The notes under the pieces: model-generated
Databases searched by the model: none
Seen by the model: the letters and a program-made list of their open reading frames with translations, nothing else
What the model was told of the DNA's origin: nothing
Made by a program: the position numbers and the translations under genes
Part shown: piece by piece, positions 8,212-17,928 of the stretch
Numbering within the stretch: the stretch's first letter is position 1
How the letters are laid out: the number at the start of each line of letters is the position of its first letter
Origin: an uncultured Flavobacteriales bacterium
GTDB lineage: Bacteria > Bacteroidota > Bacteroidia > Flavobacteriales_D > Parvicellaceae
DNA: 64,000 bases
NCBI GenBank assembly: GCA_913030835.1
Contig: CAJWDP010000002.1
Span: 1 to 64,000, forward strand
Direction: 5' to 3'

Positions 8212-9164
8212 TCGCTAAACAAGGAATCTACAAATTCATGTCTATTGAATACCTGAAGATCTGATACTCCTTCACCCACCCCAATAAATTTGACAGGGAT
8301 TTTAAATTGATCTGAAATGCCAATAACAACGCCACCCTTTGCCGTACCATCTAATTTCGTGAGCGCCATTGAATTAACTTCAGTCGCTTTTGTAAACTCT
8401 TTCGCCTGCTCAATAGCGTTTTGCCCTGTAGACCCGTCAAGAACGAGCATTACTTCATGAGGAGAATTAGGGATGACCTTATGCATTACGTTCTTAATTT
8501 TGGTCAGCTCATTCATTAAATTCACCTTATTATGTAAGCGGCCTGCGGTATCAATTATTACTACATCTGCGTTCGATGCTTTTGCTGATTGGCACGTGTC
8601 AAATGCTACAGAGGCCGGGTCAGCGCCCATTCCTTGATGAACAACTGGAACACCTACTCTTTCCGACCAAATCTTTAGTTGATCAACTGCTGCCGCCCGA
8701 AAAGTGTCCGACGCACCCAAAACTACCTTTTTTCCAATGGATTTATATTGATGCGCCAATTTCCCAATTGTTGTGGTTTTGCCCACACCATTAACCCCAA
8801 CCACCATAATCACGTACGGCCCTTCCATTTCAGGTAAAGAAAGCTCACTTCCATCTTCAGCAGAATTATTCTCGTACAATAGCTGGGCAATTTCGTCTCT
8901 GAGTACTTCGTTCAATTCACTGGTCCCAACGTATTTGTCTTTTGCGACTCGACCTTCAATTCGCTCGATTATCTTCAAGGTGGTGCTTACACCCACATCT
9001 GAACTGACAAGTACCTCCTCCAGATCGTCCAAAACTTCATCATCAACCTTTGATTTTCCGGCTACTGATCTCGATAATTTCTGAAAAAAACTATTTTTTG
9101 TTTTCTCCAGTCCCTTATTGAGTGTTTCTTTTTTTTCTCTAGAAAATAAGTTTTTCCAACTCAT
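8208..9164 (-). CDS. ftsY: Signal recognition particle receptor FtsY
   Basis: A 318-aa SRP-family GTPase: N domain, then G1 GVNGVGKTTTIGKLA, DTFRAAAVDQL, G3 DTAGRLHNK and G4 TKLDGTAKGG. The N-terminal acidic A region is very short, as in other Bacteroidota. It docks SRP-ribosome complexes at the inner membrane. A terminator separates it from the ribosomal protein genes upstream, so it probably has its own start of transcription within 9165-9185 or relies on readthrough. Confidence 0.96.
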   Translation of the reverse strand: MSWKNLFSREKKETLNKGLEKTKNSFFQKLSRSVAGKSKVDDEVLDDLEEVLVSSDVGVSTTLKIIERIEGRVAKDKYVGTSELNEVLRDEIAQLLYENNSAEDGSELSLPEMEGPYVIMVVGVNGVGKTTTIGKLAHQYKSIGKKVVLGASDTFRAAAVDQLKIWSERVGVPVVHQGMGADPASVAFDTCQSAKASNADVVIIDTAGRLHNKVNLMNELTKIKNVMHKVIPNSPHEVMLVLDGSTGQNAIEQAKEFTKATEVNSMALTKLDGTAKGGVVIGISDQFKIPVKFIGVGEGVSDLQVFNRHEFVDSLFSE

Positions 9165-9172
9165 TGTGTATA

Positions 9173-9207
9173 CAAAAAATAAAAGCTTCCCCCAACCGGA
9201 AGAAGCT
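9173..9207 (-). terminator. Terminator after rpmG-DUF4295
   Basis: On the minus strand, arm AGCTTCTTCC (9198-9207) pairs with GGAAGCT (9184-9190) with a two-base bulge, followed by TTTATTTTTTG. It lies 25 bases past the DUF4295 stop and just before ftsY. Confidence 0.7.
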
Positions 9208-9231
9208 CAAACATTCAAAACTTGATTTAAG

Positions 9232-9390
9232 TTATTTCGTCTTCTGAAGCCAGTCCTTCACATTATCTTTGTGGACTATTTCCTCTCTGAACATATAAGC
9301 ACCTGTCTTAGGTGATTTTACCATTTTAATCACTTTAGTGTGTTGCTTGCCGCCTCCGGCTTGTAAAGATGCAATTGCCTTTTTTGCCAT
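9232..9390 (-). CDS. DUF4295 family protein, 52 aa
   Basis: A short gene: start ATG at 9390, stop TAA at 9232-9234. The protein begins MAKKAIASLQAGGGKQHTK and ends VKDWLQKTK, with 13 Lys/Arg and a very basic charge. This is the DUF4295 family, which in Bacteroidota sits next to rpmG and is thought to be a small ribosome-associated protein; its role is not established. It starts 7 bases after rpmG ends, so the two are cotranscribed. Confidence 0.9.
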   Translation of the reverse strand: MAKKAIASLQAGGGKQHTKVIKMVKSPKTGAYMFREEIVHKDNVKDWLQKTK

Positions 9391-9397
9391 GACTTAA

Positions 9398-9580
9398 TTA
9401 TTTGATCTCCTTGTGGATGGTATATTTTTTCAATATCGGATTGTACTTTTTCAACTCCATTCTATCGGGCGTATTTTTCCTATTCTTGGTTGTAATATAC
9501 CTCGAAGTTCCAGACACTCCGCTGTTCTTGTGCTCCGTACACTCTAATATTACCTGTACTCTATTTCCTTTCTTTGCCAT
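9398..9580 (-). CDS. rpmG: Large ribosomal subunit protein bL33
   Basis: A 60-aa basic protein, [18 protein letters not shown]..., ending [15 protein letters not shown], the usual bL33 pattern. Only one Cys is present, so this is the zinc-free (C-) form. It is followed at once by the DUF4295 gene. Confidence 0.96.
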   Translation of the reverse strand: MAKKGNRVQVILECTEHKNSGVSGTSRYITTKNRKNTPDRMELKKYNPILKKYTIHKEIK

Positions 9581-9638
9581 TCCTCTTAATTCTAATGGGC
9601 TGCGAATTTACGCATTAATTCCTTGTAAGCAAATAAAA

Positions 9639-11066
9639 TTAGTCATTGAATCTGCTTTTTTCTAACATCAATGTCTCGATATCTTCCACCTCACGTGGCA
9701 CACAACCACTCAAATTTACAGGTTTACCATTCGTGATTAAAATATCATCTTCAATTCTTACCCCAATGTTCCACCATTTCTGATCACAAGGAGATCCTTG
9801 AGGAATGTAAATTCCTGGTTCCACTGTAATTACTTGACCAGGCTCTAATTTCCCATATCTACCCACATCATGCACATCAAGACCAAGATAATGAGAAGTA
9901 CCGTGCATGAAATACCTCCGAAGCTCAGACGAGTTTTTAATAATTCCCAGTTCTTTCATCCTTTGTGATAATACGGTAGTTGCTGCAATATTGGGATCCC
10001 AAAAGTTCTTACCTTCCTTACAGACATCAATTCCCGCCTGCTGCGCTTCCAAAACAACTTTGTAAATCGTTTCCTGCTCGTACGAATATTTTCCATTGGC
10101 AGGTAATGTTCTGGTAACATCAGCAGTGTAACCGTGGTATTCCGCCCCAATATCGCAGACAAGCAAATCGTTTTTGTTCATGGGTCTTCTGCTTGCCGTA
10201 TAATGTAATATGCATGAATTCTCTCCACTCCCCAGAATGGAAGGAAATCCCGGATACTCGGCACCATTCGCTTTGAATATGTATTCTACCACCGCTTCTG
10301 CTTGGTATTCTGTCATGGATGGGTTTAATGCGCGCATAATTTCGCGCTGGGCTTCACATGTAATCGTAATTGCCTTTTTAAGCAGATTTAGCTCTTCATC
10401 GGTTTTAATTTCTCTGAGCTCCGCACACCATAGCGATAGCTGTCCATTTTTCTGTTTTGATTTGACCTTGTTCAGCTTGACATCCAATTTTGCCTTCAGA
10501 TCAAAAAGATCACCGTTTTTAAATGGTACATCTCGAATATCATCATGAATGTTTTGGACGTAGATCTCATCAAATTGGTCCAGATCCAGCTCCATTTCGT
10601 GAAACACCTTGTTCTCAAGTGCCATATCCAATCCTAATATCATAGTCGCTCCGCTTGTTCCGTACCGTTTACCGTCCCAAATTTCCGTTTCCGGATCTTT
10701 CTCCTGCATAAAAACCACGTCCTTTATAAAACGACCATTAACCTCTGTAGGCTCTTTGAATATCATGATCATTGCATGGGGCTCATTCAATCCCGTGAAG
10801 TAATAAAAGTTAGGATTCTGATGGTATTCAAAATTGACATCATTTGAACGATTTCTAACCGGCGCCGCAAGAAAAATGGCCACCGAATTGGATTTCATTC
10901 GTTTTCTAAGCTCCTCCCGCCTACCCGAATGAAAATCTGCAGATAAGAGGTCATTATCGTAAATCGAAATGCTATTATTGTCAAGCTGCCTTTCTGCAAC
11001 TTCTTGTGTTTGAGCAACAATCGGCAGCACCAATAAAATCGAAATGATCAAAATCTTATCCAACAT
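9639..11066 (-). CDS. Exported Xaa-Pro aminopeptidase (M24B, aminopeptidase P)
   Basis: A 475-aa metallopeptidase with a signal peptide (residues 1-20). The N-terminal AMP_N domain includes NFYYFTGLNEP. The catalytic M24 domain shows the metal ligands in order: DIGAEYHGYTADVTR (two Asp), HGTSHYLGLDVHD (His), EPGIYIP (Glu) and VRIEDDILIT (Glu). It should remove N-terminal residues next to proline in the periplasm or outside the cell. The gene lies between rpmB and rpmG, which are usually adjacent in this phylum, and rpmB is closed by a terminator before it, so it is likely an insertion into the ribosomal cluster with its own promoter. Confidence 0.92.
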   Translation of the reverse strand: MLDKILIISILLVLPIVAQTQEVAERQLDNNSISIYDNDLLSADFHSGRREELRKRMKSNSVAIFLAAPVRNRSNDVNFEYHQNPNFYYFTGLNEPHAMIMIFKEPTEVNGRFIKDVVFMQEKDPETEIWDGKRYGTSGATMILGLDMALENKVFHEMELDLDQFDEIYVQNIHDDIRDVPFKNGDLFDLKAKLDVKLNKVKSKQKNGQLSLWCAELREIKTDEELNLLKKAITITCEAQREIMRALNPSMTEYQAEAVVEYIFKANGAEYPGFPSILGSGENSCILHYTASRRPMNKNDLLVCDIGAEYHGYTADVTRTLPANGKYSYEQETIYKVVLEAQQAGIDVCKEGKNFWDPNIAATTVLSQRMKELGIIKNSSELRRYFMHGTSHYLGLDVHDVGRYGKLEPGQVITVEPGIYIPQGSPCDQKWWNIGVRIEDDILITNGKPVNLSGCVPREVEDIETLMLEKSRFND

Positions 11067-11132
11067 CTGTATTTGTTTTATCGCAGCTGTAAATAAACAA
11101 TTATTCAGGAATAGAGCACCCGTTTTTAAACA

Positions 11133-11161
11133 AAAAACGCCGTCACTAGGGACGGCGTTTA
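11133..11161 (-). terminator. Terminator of rpmB
   Basis: A perfect 10-bp GC-rich stem (11136-11145 with 11152-11161), 6-base loop, then six T on the minus strand. It starts 19 bases past the rpmB stop. Confidence 0.88.
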
Positions 11162-11179
11162 CAAATATCGTAGTACAAT

Positions 11180-11416
11180 CTACTTCAAGAAGCCTTTTTC
11201 TCTTGCTTCCTTAATCGTTGCAGAAATACCGTTTTTATTGATTGTTCGAAGAGCTGCAGTAGATACTTTGAGCGTAATCCACTTGTCCTCTTCCGGAATG
11301 TAAAATCTCTTCGTCACCAAATTGGGATAAAACTTTCTTTTGGTTCTTCTATTGGAGTGCGATACATTGTTACCGGTTATCACTCTCTTTCCTGTTATTT
11401 GACAAACTCTAGACAT
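11180..11416 (-). CDS. rpmB: Large ribosomal subunit protein bL28
   Basis: A 78-aa basic protein: [21 protein letters not shown] at the start, with [10 protein letters not shown] and [15 protein letters not shown], all typical of bL28. It is transcribed alone, ending at a strong terminator. Confidence 0.97.
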   Translation of the reverse strand: MSRVCQITGKRVITGNNVSHSNRRTKRKFYPNLVTKRFYIPEEDKWITLKVSTAALRTINKNGISATIKEAREKGFLK

Positions 11417-11558
11417 CTGTTTAAATATTTAATTTCCCAAACGGGAGCGCAAATTACGTGATTTTTATTCGAACAATCAATAATGATTCACAATTATTTG
11501 ATCAAAGACTATCAACACAGCATTGTTCACCATCACCATGACCACATAAAACGAACAA

Positions 11559-12815
11559 TTATAGCCAATCTTCTCTGTCAATTATGACTTTCCGAAGCAT
11601 TGAAAATGCGGCTATTGCGGTTCGTTGGATATTCAGCTTTCGATCATTTCCGAAATAATGGCGTTTACTTACCACGCCAGACTCACTGGAAATAGCAATC
11701 CAAACTGTACCGACCGGCTTATCCGGCGTACCTCCCCCCGGTCCAGCTATTCCAGAAGTAGCAACGCCATAATCCGTTCCAAATTTTTCCCGAATACCTT
11801 TCGCCATTTCTATGATTACTTTTTCACTTACCGCCCCGTATTTGATTAATAAATCAGGATCTACATTTAACTCGGCGGTCTTTGATTCGTACGAGTAGGC
11901 AATAACGGAGCCCAAATAATACCTGGAACTACCCGGAACAAGCGTAATCTGACTCGCCAAATAGCCAGAGGTACAACTTTCTGCCGTGCTAACCGTCGCA
12001 TTCCTTTCCAAAAGCAATTCGCCAATTACCTCCTGAATAGAAATACCATCATAACCAAAGATGTATCTTTCAATAATTGGCTGAACCTCTTTAACTTTCT
12101 TATAAACGTTTTCCGTGGCGTCTTTTTGATTTTCCGACTGCCCTGTAACCCTCAGCTTTACAATTCCAGGGGACGGAAGGTAAGCCAGACCAAACCCTTC
12201 GCTTCTCAATTTTTTCTCCCAATCTTCGATCATTTCCGCTAGAACAGACTCCGGCAGGTCTACTGTCATTATAGTCTTGAATGCCCTTGGGATAAAATTG
12301 AAATAATGTCGAACCATTGGTAAGACAGATTCTTCCATCATGGCTTTCATTTCGTAAGGCACTCCCGGCATCGACACAAAAACCCTTCCCTCTTTTTCAA
12401 ACCACATACCACTTGCAGTGCCTTGCCAGTTTCTAATCACTTTTGCATCTACCGGAAGCAAAGCCTGATCCCTGTTCATTTGAGAAATATCAATATTTCT
12501 CTCGTAAAAGTATTTTTCAATTTCGCTGAGCACCTCAGGATTGAGGGACAAGGTGGTATTAAAATATTCGCACAATGTGGCCTTTGTTATGTCATCTTTG
12601 GTGGGACCCAATCCTCCAGTAATCAGTATGAGCTGCGACCTGGACTCAGCTTGTTTCAACGTAGAAAGTATGTGTTCTCTTTGATCTGTTATTGAAGTTA
12701 TCTGCTGAACTTTGATGCCCTGTTTTGCCAACTCTGACCCAATCCAAGCCGAGTTAGTATCGACTGTCTGACCGATCAAAAGCTCGTCTCCAATAGTTAT
12801 AATTTCCGCTTGCAT
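11559..12815 (-). CDS. cinA: CinA family nicotinamide-nucleotide amidohydrolase
   Basis: A 418-aa two-domain protein. Residues 1-170 are the MoCF-biosynth-like domain (GDELLIGQTVDTNSAWI, TGGLGPTKDD); residues about 255-415 are the C-terminal amidase domain (STAESCTSGYLASQI, GIAGPGGGTPDKPVGTVW). Full-length CinA proteins recycle NMN to nicotinate mononucleotide, sometimes with ADP-ribose pyrophosphatase activity in the N-domain. It faces the DUF4197 gene divergently across a 60-base gap. Confidence 0.94.
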   Translation of the reverse strand: MQAEIITIGDELLIGQTVDTNSAWIGSELAKQGIKVQQITSITDQREHILSTLKQAESRSQLILITGGLGPTKDDITKATLCEYFNTTLSLNPEVLSEIEKYFYERNIDISQMNRDQALLPVDAKVIRNWQGTASGMWFEKEGRVFVSMPGVPYEMKAMMEESVLPMVRHYFNFIPRAFKTIMTVDLPESVLAEMIEDWEKKLRSEGFGLAYLPSPGIVKLRVTGQSENQKDATENVYKKVKEVQPIIERYIFGYDGISIQEVIGELLLERNATVSTAESCTSGYLASQITLVPGSSRYYLGSVIAYSYESKTAELNVDPDLLIKYGAVSEKVIIEMAKGIREKFGTDYGVATSGIAGPGGGTPDKPVGTVWIAISSESGVVSKRHYFGNDRKLNIQRTAIAAFSMLRKVIIDREDWL

Positions 12816-12875
12816 TTCGTCAATTTTTTTTTGGCAAAATCTTTGTAAGTTTACCCCGAAAGTAAAGACAAGAAT

Positions 12876-13631
12876 ATGAAAAATAAACTATTACTCGGCC
12901 TATTTGGGATTGGATTAACGTTTGTTGCTTGTGACGTATTGAGTGAAGCGGAAAAATTAATCGATTTACCTACTACCACAGCGGGAAATGCAGGTTTAAG
13001 CCAAAGCGAAATTATTGAAGGATTAAAAAATGCCTTGACTGTTGGAGCTGGAAACTCATCAGCATCCGCTAGTAAAACCGATGGATTCCTTAAAAATTCT
13101 AAAATCAAATTACCATTTCCTCCTGAAGCAGAAAAAGTAAGAGAAAAGGTGGTGAAAATACCGGGAGGTCAGGCTAAGGTTGACGAGTTTGTACTCACAT
13201 TAAACAGAGCGGCAGAAGATGCAGCTTTATCGGCAAAACCAATTTTTGTTGATGCAGTCAAATCCATGACTGTATCTGATGGCTTGTCCATACTTCAAGG
13301 CGGTGATAATGCCGCAACCGATTATCTAAAAGAAAAAACTTCGGCAAGTTTGAAAGAAGCATTTATGCCGAAAATCAAGGCGTCTATTAGTAAAGTTCAG
13401 CTTACCAACAAATGGGAGCCTGTGGCGAATGCATACAACAAAGCCATGTTGCTAACTGGAGGTAAAGCTGTGGATCCGGATCTGAACAATTATGTGTGTG
13501 ATCGTGCAATATCCGGTCTTTTTATGTTGATTGCAGATGAAGAAAAAAAGATCAGAAAGGATCCAGTTGCCAGAGTAAATGACATCCTGAAAAAAGTTTT
13601 TGGAAGTCCCGAAGCAAACGGAGGGAACTAA
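12876..13631 (+). CDS. DUF4197 family putative lipoprotein
   Basis: A 251-aa protein with a signal sequence ending in FVAC (Cys19), a likely lipobox. The rest is a DUF4197 domain: LSQSEIIEGLKNAL, IKLPFPPEAEKV and GLSILQGGDNAATDYL are recognisable. The family is widespread in Bacteroidota and Proteobacteria, is helical, and has no known function. A terminator follows 24 bases after the stop. Confidence 0.85.
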   Translation: MKNKLLLGLFGIGLTFVACDVLSEAEKLIDLPTTTAGNAGLSQSEIIEGLKNALTVGAGNSSASASKTDGFLKNSKIKLPFPPEAEKVREKVVKIPGGQAKVDEFVLTLNRAAEDAALSAKPIFVDAVKSMTVSDGLSILQGGDNAATDYLKEKTSASLKEAFMPKIKASISKVQLTNKWEPVANAYNKAMLLTGGKAVDPDLNNYVCDRAISGLFMLIADEEKKIRKDPVARVNDILKKVFGSPEANGGN

Positions 13632-13654
13632 ATTGACCCCATAGTGAAATTGAA

Positions 13655-13680
13655 AAATCCTGCTTATTGCGGGATTTTTT
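13655..13680 (+). terminator. Terminator of the DUF4197 gene
   Basis: A 9-bp stem with one G-T pair (13655-13663 with 13669-13677), 5-base loop and a T tail. Confidence 0.85.
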
Positions 13681-13705
13681 ATTTTACTTTTAACTGAGAA
13701 CTATC

Positions 13706-14629
13706 ATGATACCAAAAACGCGATACCATTCCAACCCTCTTGAACCATCGGAGCTAATTGTTACCGAGCAAGGTGCAATCTACCATCTAAACCTTCGCCC
13801 GCATGAAATAGCGGAAACAATTCTGGTTGTCGGAGATCAAAACAGAGTCGAAAGAGTTTCTCGACACTTTGATACTATTGAACACAAAATTGAGAATCGG
13901 GAATTCGTCACCCACACAGGGAGAATCGGTAAATGTGAACTCACGGTGATGTCGACAGGAATCGGATGCGACAATATCGATATCGTTGTAAATGAGCTAG
14001 ACGCATTGGCCAACATAGACCTTGAATCCAGATTGATAAATAAGGATCCTAAATCACTGAACATTATTAGGTTAGGCACGTCAGGCGCACTCCAAGAGGA
14101 TATACCTGTTGACTCCTTTGTGGTTTCTACGCATGGTTTGGGTTTTGATGGACTGCTCAACTTCTATGAAACTACACCATCGGATCAGGAACTGGCTATT
14201 CAAAATGCTTTTGTGCAACAAACCGGTTGGTCTGATGACCTGAATCCCATATATGTTGCCAAAGGATCGTCAAAATTGATTGAACAGATTGGGGAAGGAA
14301 TGACACCAGGGATTACAGCCACAGCTCACGGTTTTTATGGGCCTCAAGGGAGAAGCCTAAGGATGTCGCCAAAAATCAATGAACTAAACCAAAAGCTCAG
14401 ACAGTTTGAATACTTAGGGCACAGGGTTACCAACTTCGAAATGGAAACTTCAGCCTTGTACGGATTAAGCGGTAGCCTAGGTCATCAAGCCTGTACCGTT
14501 TGCGCTATAATTGCCAATAGATTCAAAAAAGAATACAGCAAAGACTACAAATCAACCGTTGACCTTCTGATCCAAAATGTGTTGGAAAAACTAACCAACA
14601 AACAAGGCTCTGTTGAAAAAAACGTTTGA
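13706..14629 (+). CDS. Nucleoside phosphorylase, uridine phosphorylase-like
   Basis: A 307-aa PNP_UDP_1 family protein. VVGDQNRVERVSRHFD near residues 35-50 is the phosphate-binding N-terminus, MSTGIGCDNIDIVVNEL and IIRLGTSGALQEDIP are core motifs, and FEMETSALYGLSGSLGH carries the ribose-binding MET. It is cytoplasmic and should split uridine or a related nucleoside. It is longer than E. coli Udp (about 250 aa). It belongs to a different fold group from the class I phosphorylase of the arsenosugar operon. Confidence 0.85.
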   Translation: MIPKTRYHSNPLEPSELIVTEQGAIYHLNLRPHEIAETILVVGDQNRVERVSRHFDTIEHKIENREFVTHTGRIGKCELTVMSTGIGCDNIDIVVNELDALANIDLESRLINKDPKSLNIIRLGTSGALQEDIPVDSFVVSTHGLGFDGLLNFYETTPSDQELAIQNAFVQQTGWSDDLNPIYVAKGSSKLIEQIGEGMTPGITATAHGFYGPQGRSLRMSPKINELNQKLRQFEYLGHRVTNFEMETSALYGLSGSLGHQACTVCAIIANRFKKEYSKDYKSTVDLLIQNVLEKLTNKQGSVEKNV

Positions 14630-14679
14630 TTCTCGAAGAAAATGGGTAACAATACCCCCGATCTTTGCGTTCATAGTTT

Positions 14680-15561
14680 ATGGCATTAAAATCAGAAATA
14701 GAGGCGTTAATTCATTTAATCGACGACCCCGACGAAGCCATATTCAATCAAATCCGAAACAAAATCCTTTCCATTGGTGACGAAGTCATTCCTTTTCTAG
14801 AGCAGGCTTGGGAAAATCAAGACCTTGGACTTCTATACCAATCGAGAATCGAAAATATTATTCATAAAATTCAATTCGACTCGGTCTATCACTCTTTATT
14901 CAAATGGGCGAATGGCGGCGGGCAAGATTTGCTGGAAGGTGCGTTGATCGTGAATCGTTACCAATATCCTGATCTCGACACAGAAGACATACGCAATAAA
15001 ATTGGAGCCTTAAGGCAGGATATATGGATTGAACTCAACAACAATTTAACAGCGTTTGAAGAAATTAGAATTTTCAACTATATCTTATTTGACCATCATG
15101 GATTTAGCGGAAACAAAAAAAACTATCATTCGCCGCAAAACTCCTATTTAAATTGCGTATTGGAAAGTAAAAAGGGAAACCCATTATCCCTTTCAATATT
15201 GTATTGCATTATTGCTCAACAACTGGATATACCCATATTCGGTGTCAATCTGCCAAATCATTTTGTACTGGCATATCAGGATAAAAACAATGTGATGAAT
15301 TTTGTTGATCCGGAAAAGGAGAACAGCGATGTTTTGTTTTACATCAATCCATTTAGCAGAGGCACCATATTCAACCGAACTGAGATTGAACAATTTCTTG
15401 AGCAATTGAAACTAGAACCAAAACCTACCTTCTTCGAACCTTGTAGCAACATAGACATTATTAAACGAATGCTTGCCAACTTGGTTTATAGCTACGAAAA
15501 GCTGGGCTATCCGCAAAAAGTTGATGAGCTAAGAGAACTGCACAGCTCCCTGGAAATCTAA
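14680..15561 (+). CDS. SirB1/transglutaminase-like family protein
   Basis: A 293-aa soluble protein. The central block has NYHSPQNSYLNCVLESKKGN followed by PLSLSILYCIIAQQLDIP and GVNLPNHFVLAYQD, the Transglut_core2/SirB1 signature with Cys, His and Asp in order. The C-terminus resembles a short TPR-like helical pair. Members are annotated as putative transglutaminase-like or TPR proteins; activity is not established. It stands 18 bases before the patatin gene, so the two may share a transcript. Confidence 0.8.
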   Translation: MALKSEIEALIHLIDDPDEAIFNQIRNKILSIGDEVIPFLEQAWENQDLGLLYQSRIENIIHKIQFDSVYHSLFKWANGGGQDLLEGALIVNRYQYPDLDTEDIRNKIGALRQDIWIELNNNLTAFEEIRIFNYILFDHHGFSGNKKNYHSPQNSYLNCVLESKKGNPLSLSILYCIIAQQLDIPIFGVNLPNHFVLAYQDKNNVMNFVDPEKENSDVLFYINPFSRGTIFNRTEIEQFLEQLKLEPKPTFFEPCSNIDIIKRMLANLVYSYEKLGYPQKVDELRELHSSLEI

Positions 15562-15579
15562 TAACCGCGAATTAATTGA

Positions 15580-17910
15580 ATGTTTAAAAGGTCGTCTGAA
15601 TACAATCAATCGGATGAACCTGATTCACTTCAGAGTGAGTCAGGCAGAAGAACTGGCAGTGCATTGCATAGAGTCATCTACTTCTTCCCTTTTCAGCTAA
15701 TTCTGGTGCACATAAAACACAATTTCCTCCTTTTGTTTCTTTGGTTTCTACTCTTTAGTTTTCTCTTTGGTTGGATGGGCACCAAATACGGTATGGGATA
15801 TTTATTCCTTTACCCTGAATATCTCGGGGAGGTGAATTTTTGGTCCTTCTCTATCCTTGGGTTTTCCATCGGCGGATTTATTTCAGCGTTCAATATCTAC
15901 AGCTACATAAAGAATGGTCCTGACTTCCCCTTTATCGCAACGCTTGAACGTCCTTTTCACAAATATTCAATCAATAATTTTTTGATCCCCGGAATCTACA
16001 TTGTTTCACTTATTGTTATGTCGGTACAATTTCAATCCGTTAACGAGCTTGTGGATACCTCTGATATTTTACTCAACATCGGAGGATTGGTTTTCGGCAT
16101 GTTGTTTTTCTTAGGAATCAGTGTTTTATATTTCTTCCGAGTAAATAAGAATGTGTATAAACTGACTGGAAAAACCGACTCTGATTTCCAACCCGATCAA
16201 TCGTCAAAAGCTTCCGAAGAAGAGCCTTCTCCAAGAGCGAAGAAATGGTTCGAACGAATGCAAAAACGGCAGAGTAAGCGCTCGGGATGGAGAGTAGAAA
16301 CATATTTGGGTAAATCGTTCAGATTAAAACTAGCCAGGGACTGTCGGCATTACGATAACGAGCTTTTGAAAAAGGTCTTCCTCCAGAACCATTTGAATGC
16401 GTCTATTTTCGAGATCACCCTTTTCATTTCTTTTCTAATGCTAGGTATATTTCGGGAAGTTTCAGCATTCATTATACCGGCAGGAGCAAGTGTAATTCTC
16501 CTTTGCACCATGATCCTTATGCTACTTAGTGCGTTCAGAAGTTGGTTTAGGGGTTGGACCATCCCCATTCTATTCGTTCTCTTTCTAATATTCAACGTAA
16601 TCAGTGGTCAGTTCAACCTATCGAATTACAAGAATTACGCATATGGTCTTGATTATTCAAAGGAGCCTGTAAAATACGAGCTGGGTTCACCGCAACAACA
16701 CAATTCATCATTTGAAAACATCACTAATGATGAGGAACACGGAAGGAAAATTTTAGAGAACTGGAAATTATCAACCGGTCAGGAAAAACCCTACCTAATT
16801 GTGCTCAATTCAAGCGGAGGTGGATTGAGATCTGCTCTATGGACTTTCTCGATATTGAGTCATTTGGATAGCATTACAAATAATGCATTCTATAAACACG
16901 TTCATCTTGCTACCGGTGCTTCAGGCGGCATGATCGGCTCAGCTTACTACAGAGAATTACAGCTACTGCGGGAGAATGGGAAACTGACCAGCGACTCTAT
17001 ACGTAAACTTGGCACTAATGTATGCAAGGATCTTCTTAATCCGGTAGCCTTGAGCATAGCTACAAATGATTTTTTTATACGTCTGAGAAATTGTACAGAT
17101 GGCAAATACATCTACAAAAAAGATCGTGGATTTACTTTTGAGCATCAGCTGAATATCAATACTTCTTTCGCATTGGATAAACGTTTGTCTGATTACCGGA
17201 TTCCTGAACAGACCGGAAAAATACCCATTCTTGTTTTCTCCCCGACAATTGCAAACGACAGCAGACGACTCATCATTTCTGCTCAACCTATGTCGTATAT
17301 GTGTGCTCCGTTTAAATCAGATTCTTATCAGGGGACGATAGAAGACGTAGAATATTTAAGGCTTCTAAAAGATCACGATCCGTTGAATTTAAAGTTTACG
17401 AGTGCCATAAGAATGAATGCGACCTTTCCTTACATCCTTCCTCAGGTTTCCCTCCCTACTCATCCGGAAATAACCGTGATGGACGCAGGGATTCGAGACA
17501 ATGTAGGAACAAAATCTTCGATCAAATTTATAGATGCTTTCTCCGATTGGATAGCAGCCAACACCAAAGGTGTTATCGTCGTTCAAATTAGGGATACGAA
17601 AATGCATTTTGAAAGAATTGGCTCAGCTAACACAAACTTTGCTGAACGCTTAACGTCTCCATTAAAAACTTTTTATGGAAACTTTACGAAAGTTCATGAC
17701 TACAATAATGATCAATTATTGAAACATTTCATATCCAATGCCGGCTTCCCTATTAAAGTGATTACATTCGAATTAGAGCAAGAAGGACATGAAAAGGCGT
17801 CCCTCAGCTTTCACCTAACTGAACTCGAAAAGCAACAGATCAAAAAGGAAATCTATTCTTCAACCAATCAAAAAGAATCAAGAATATTACTAAAATTGTT
17901 GAACGAATAA
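15580..17910 (+). CDS. Membrane-anchored patatin-like phospholipase
   Basis: A 776-aa protein. The first 350 residues hold several hydrophobic segments (around residues 28-65, 85-105, 135-185 and 270-340), with a charged loop between. The C-terminal half is a patatin domain: oxyanion loop LNSSGGGLRSAL near residue 409, nucleophile Ser about 448 in TGASGGMIG, and catalytic Asp about 635 in VMDAGIRDN. So a serine-aspartate lipid acyl hydrolase is tethered to the membrane. The substrate is unknown. It is followed by the DUF389 gene after 18 bases and the two likely form a transcript with the SUI1 gene. Confidence 0.85.
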   Translation: MFKRSSEYNQSDEPDSLQSESGRRTGSALHRVIYFFPFQLILVHIKHNFLLLFLWFLLFSFLFGWMGTKYGMGYLFLYPEYLGEVNFWSFSILGFSIGGFISAFNIYSYIKNGPDFPFIATLERPFHKYSINNFLIPGIYIVSLIVMSVQFQSVNELVDTSDILLNIGGLVFGMLFFLGISVLYFFRVNKNVYKLTGKTDSDFQPDQSSKASEEEPSPRAKKWFERMQKRQSKRSGWRVETYLGKSFRLKLARDCRHYDNELLKKVFLQNHLNASIFEITLFISFLMLGIFREVSAFIIPAGASVILLCTMILMLLSAFRSWFRGWTIPILFVLFLIFNVISGQFNLSNYKNYAYGLDYSKEPVKYELGSPQQHNSSFENITNDEEHGRKILENWKLSTGQEKPYLIVLNSSGGGLRSALWTFSILSHLDSITNNAFYKHVHLATGASGGMIGSAYYRELQLLRENGKLTSDSIRKLGTNVCKDLLNPVALSIATNDFFIRLRNCTDGKYIYKKDRGFTFEHQLNINTSFALDKRLSDYRIPEQTGKIPILVFSPTIANDSRRLIISAQPMSYMCAPFKSDSYQGTIEDVEYLRLLKDHDPLNLKFTSAIRMNATFPYILPQVSLPTHPEITVMDAGIRDNVGTKSSIKFIDAFSDWIAANTKGVIVVQIRDTKMHFERIGSANTNFAERLTSPLKTFYGNFTKVHDYNNDQLLKHFISNAGFPIKVITFELEQEGHEKASLSFHLTELEKQQIKKEIYSSTNQKESRILLKLLNE

Positions 17911-17928
17911 TCCGTACATTCATCACTA

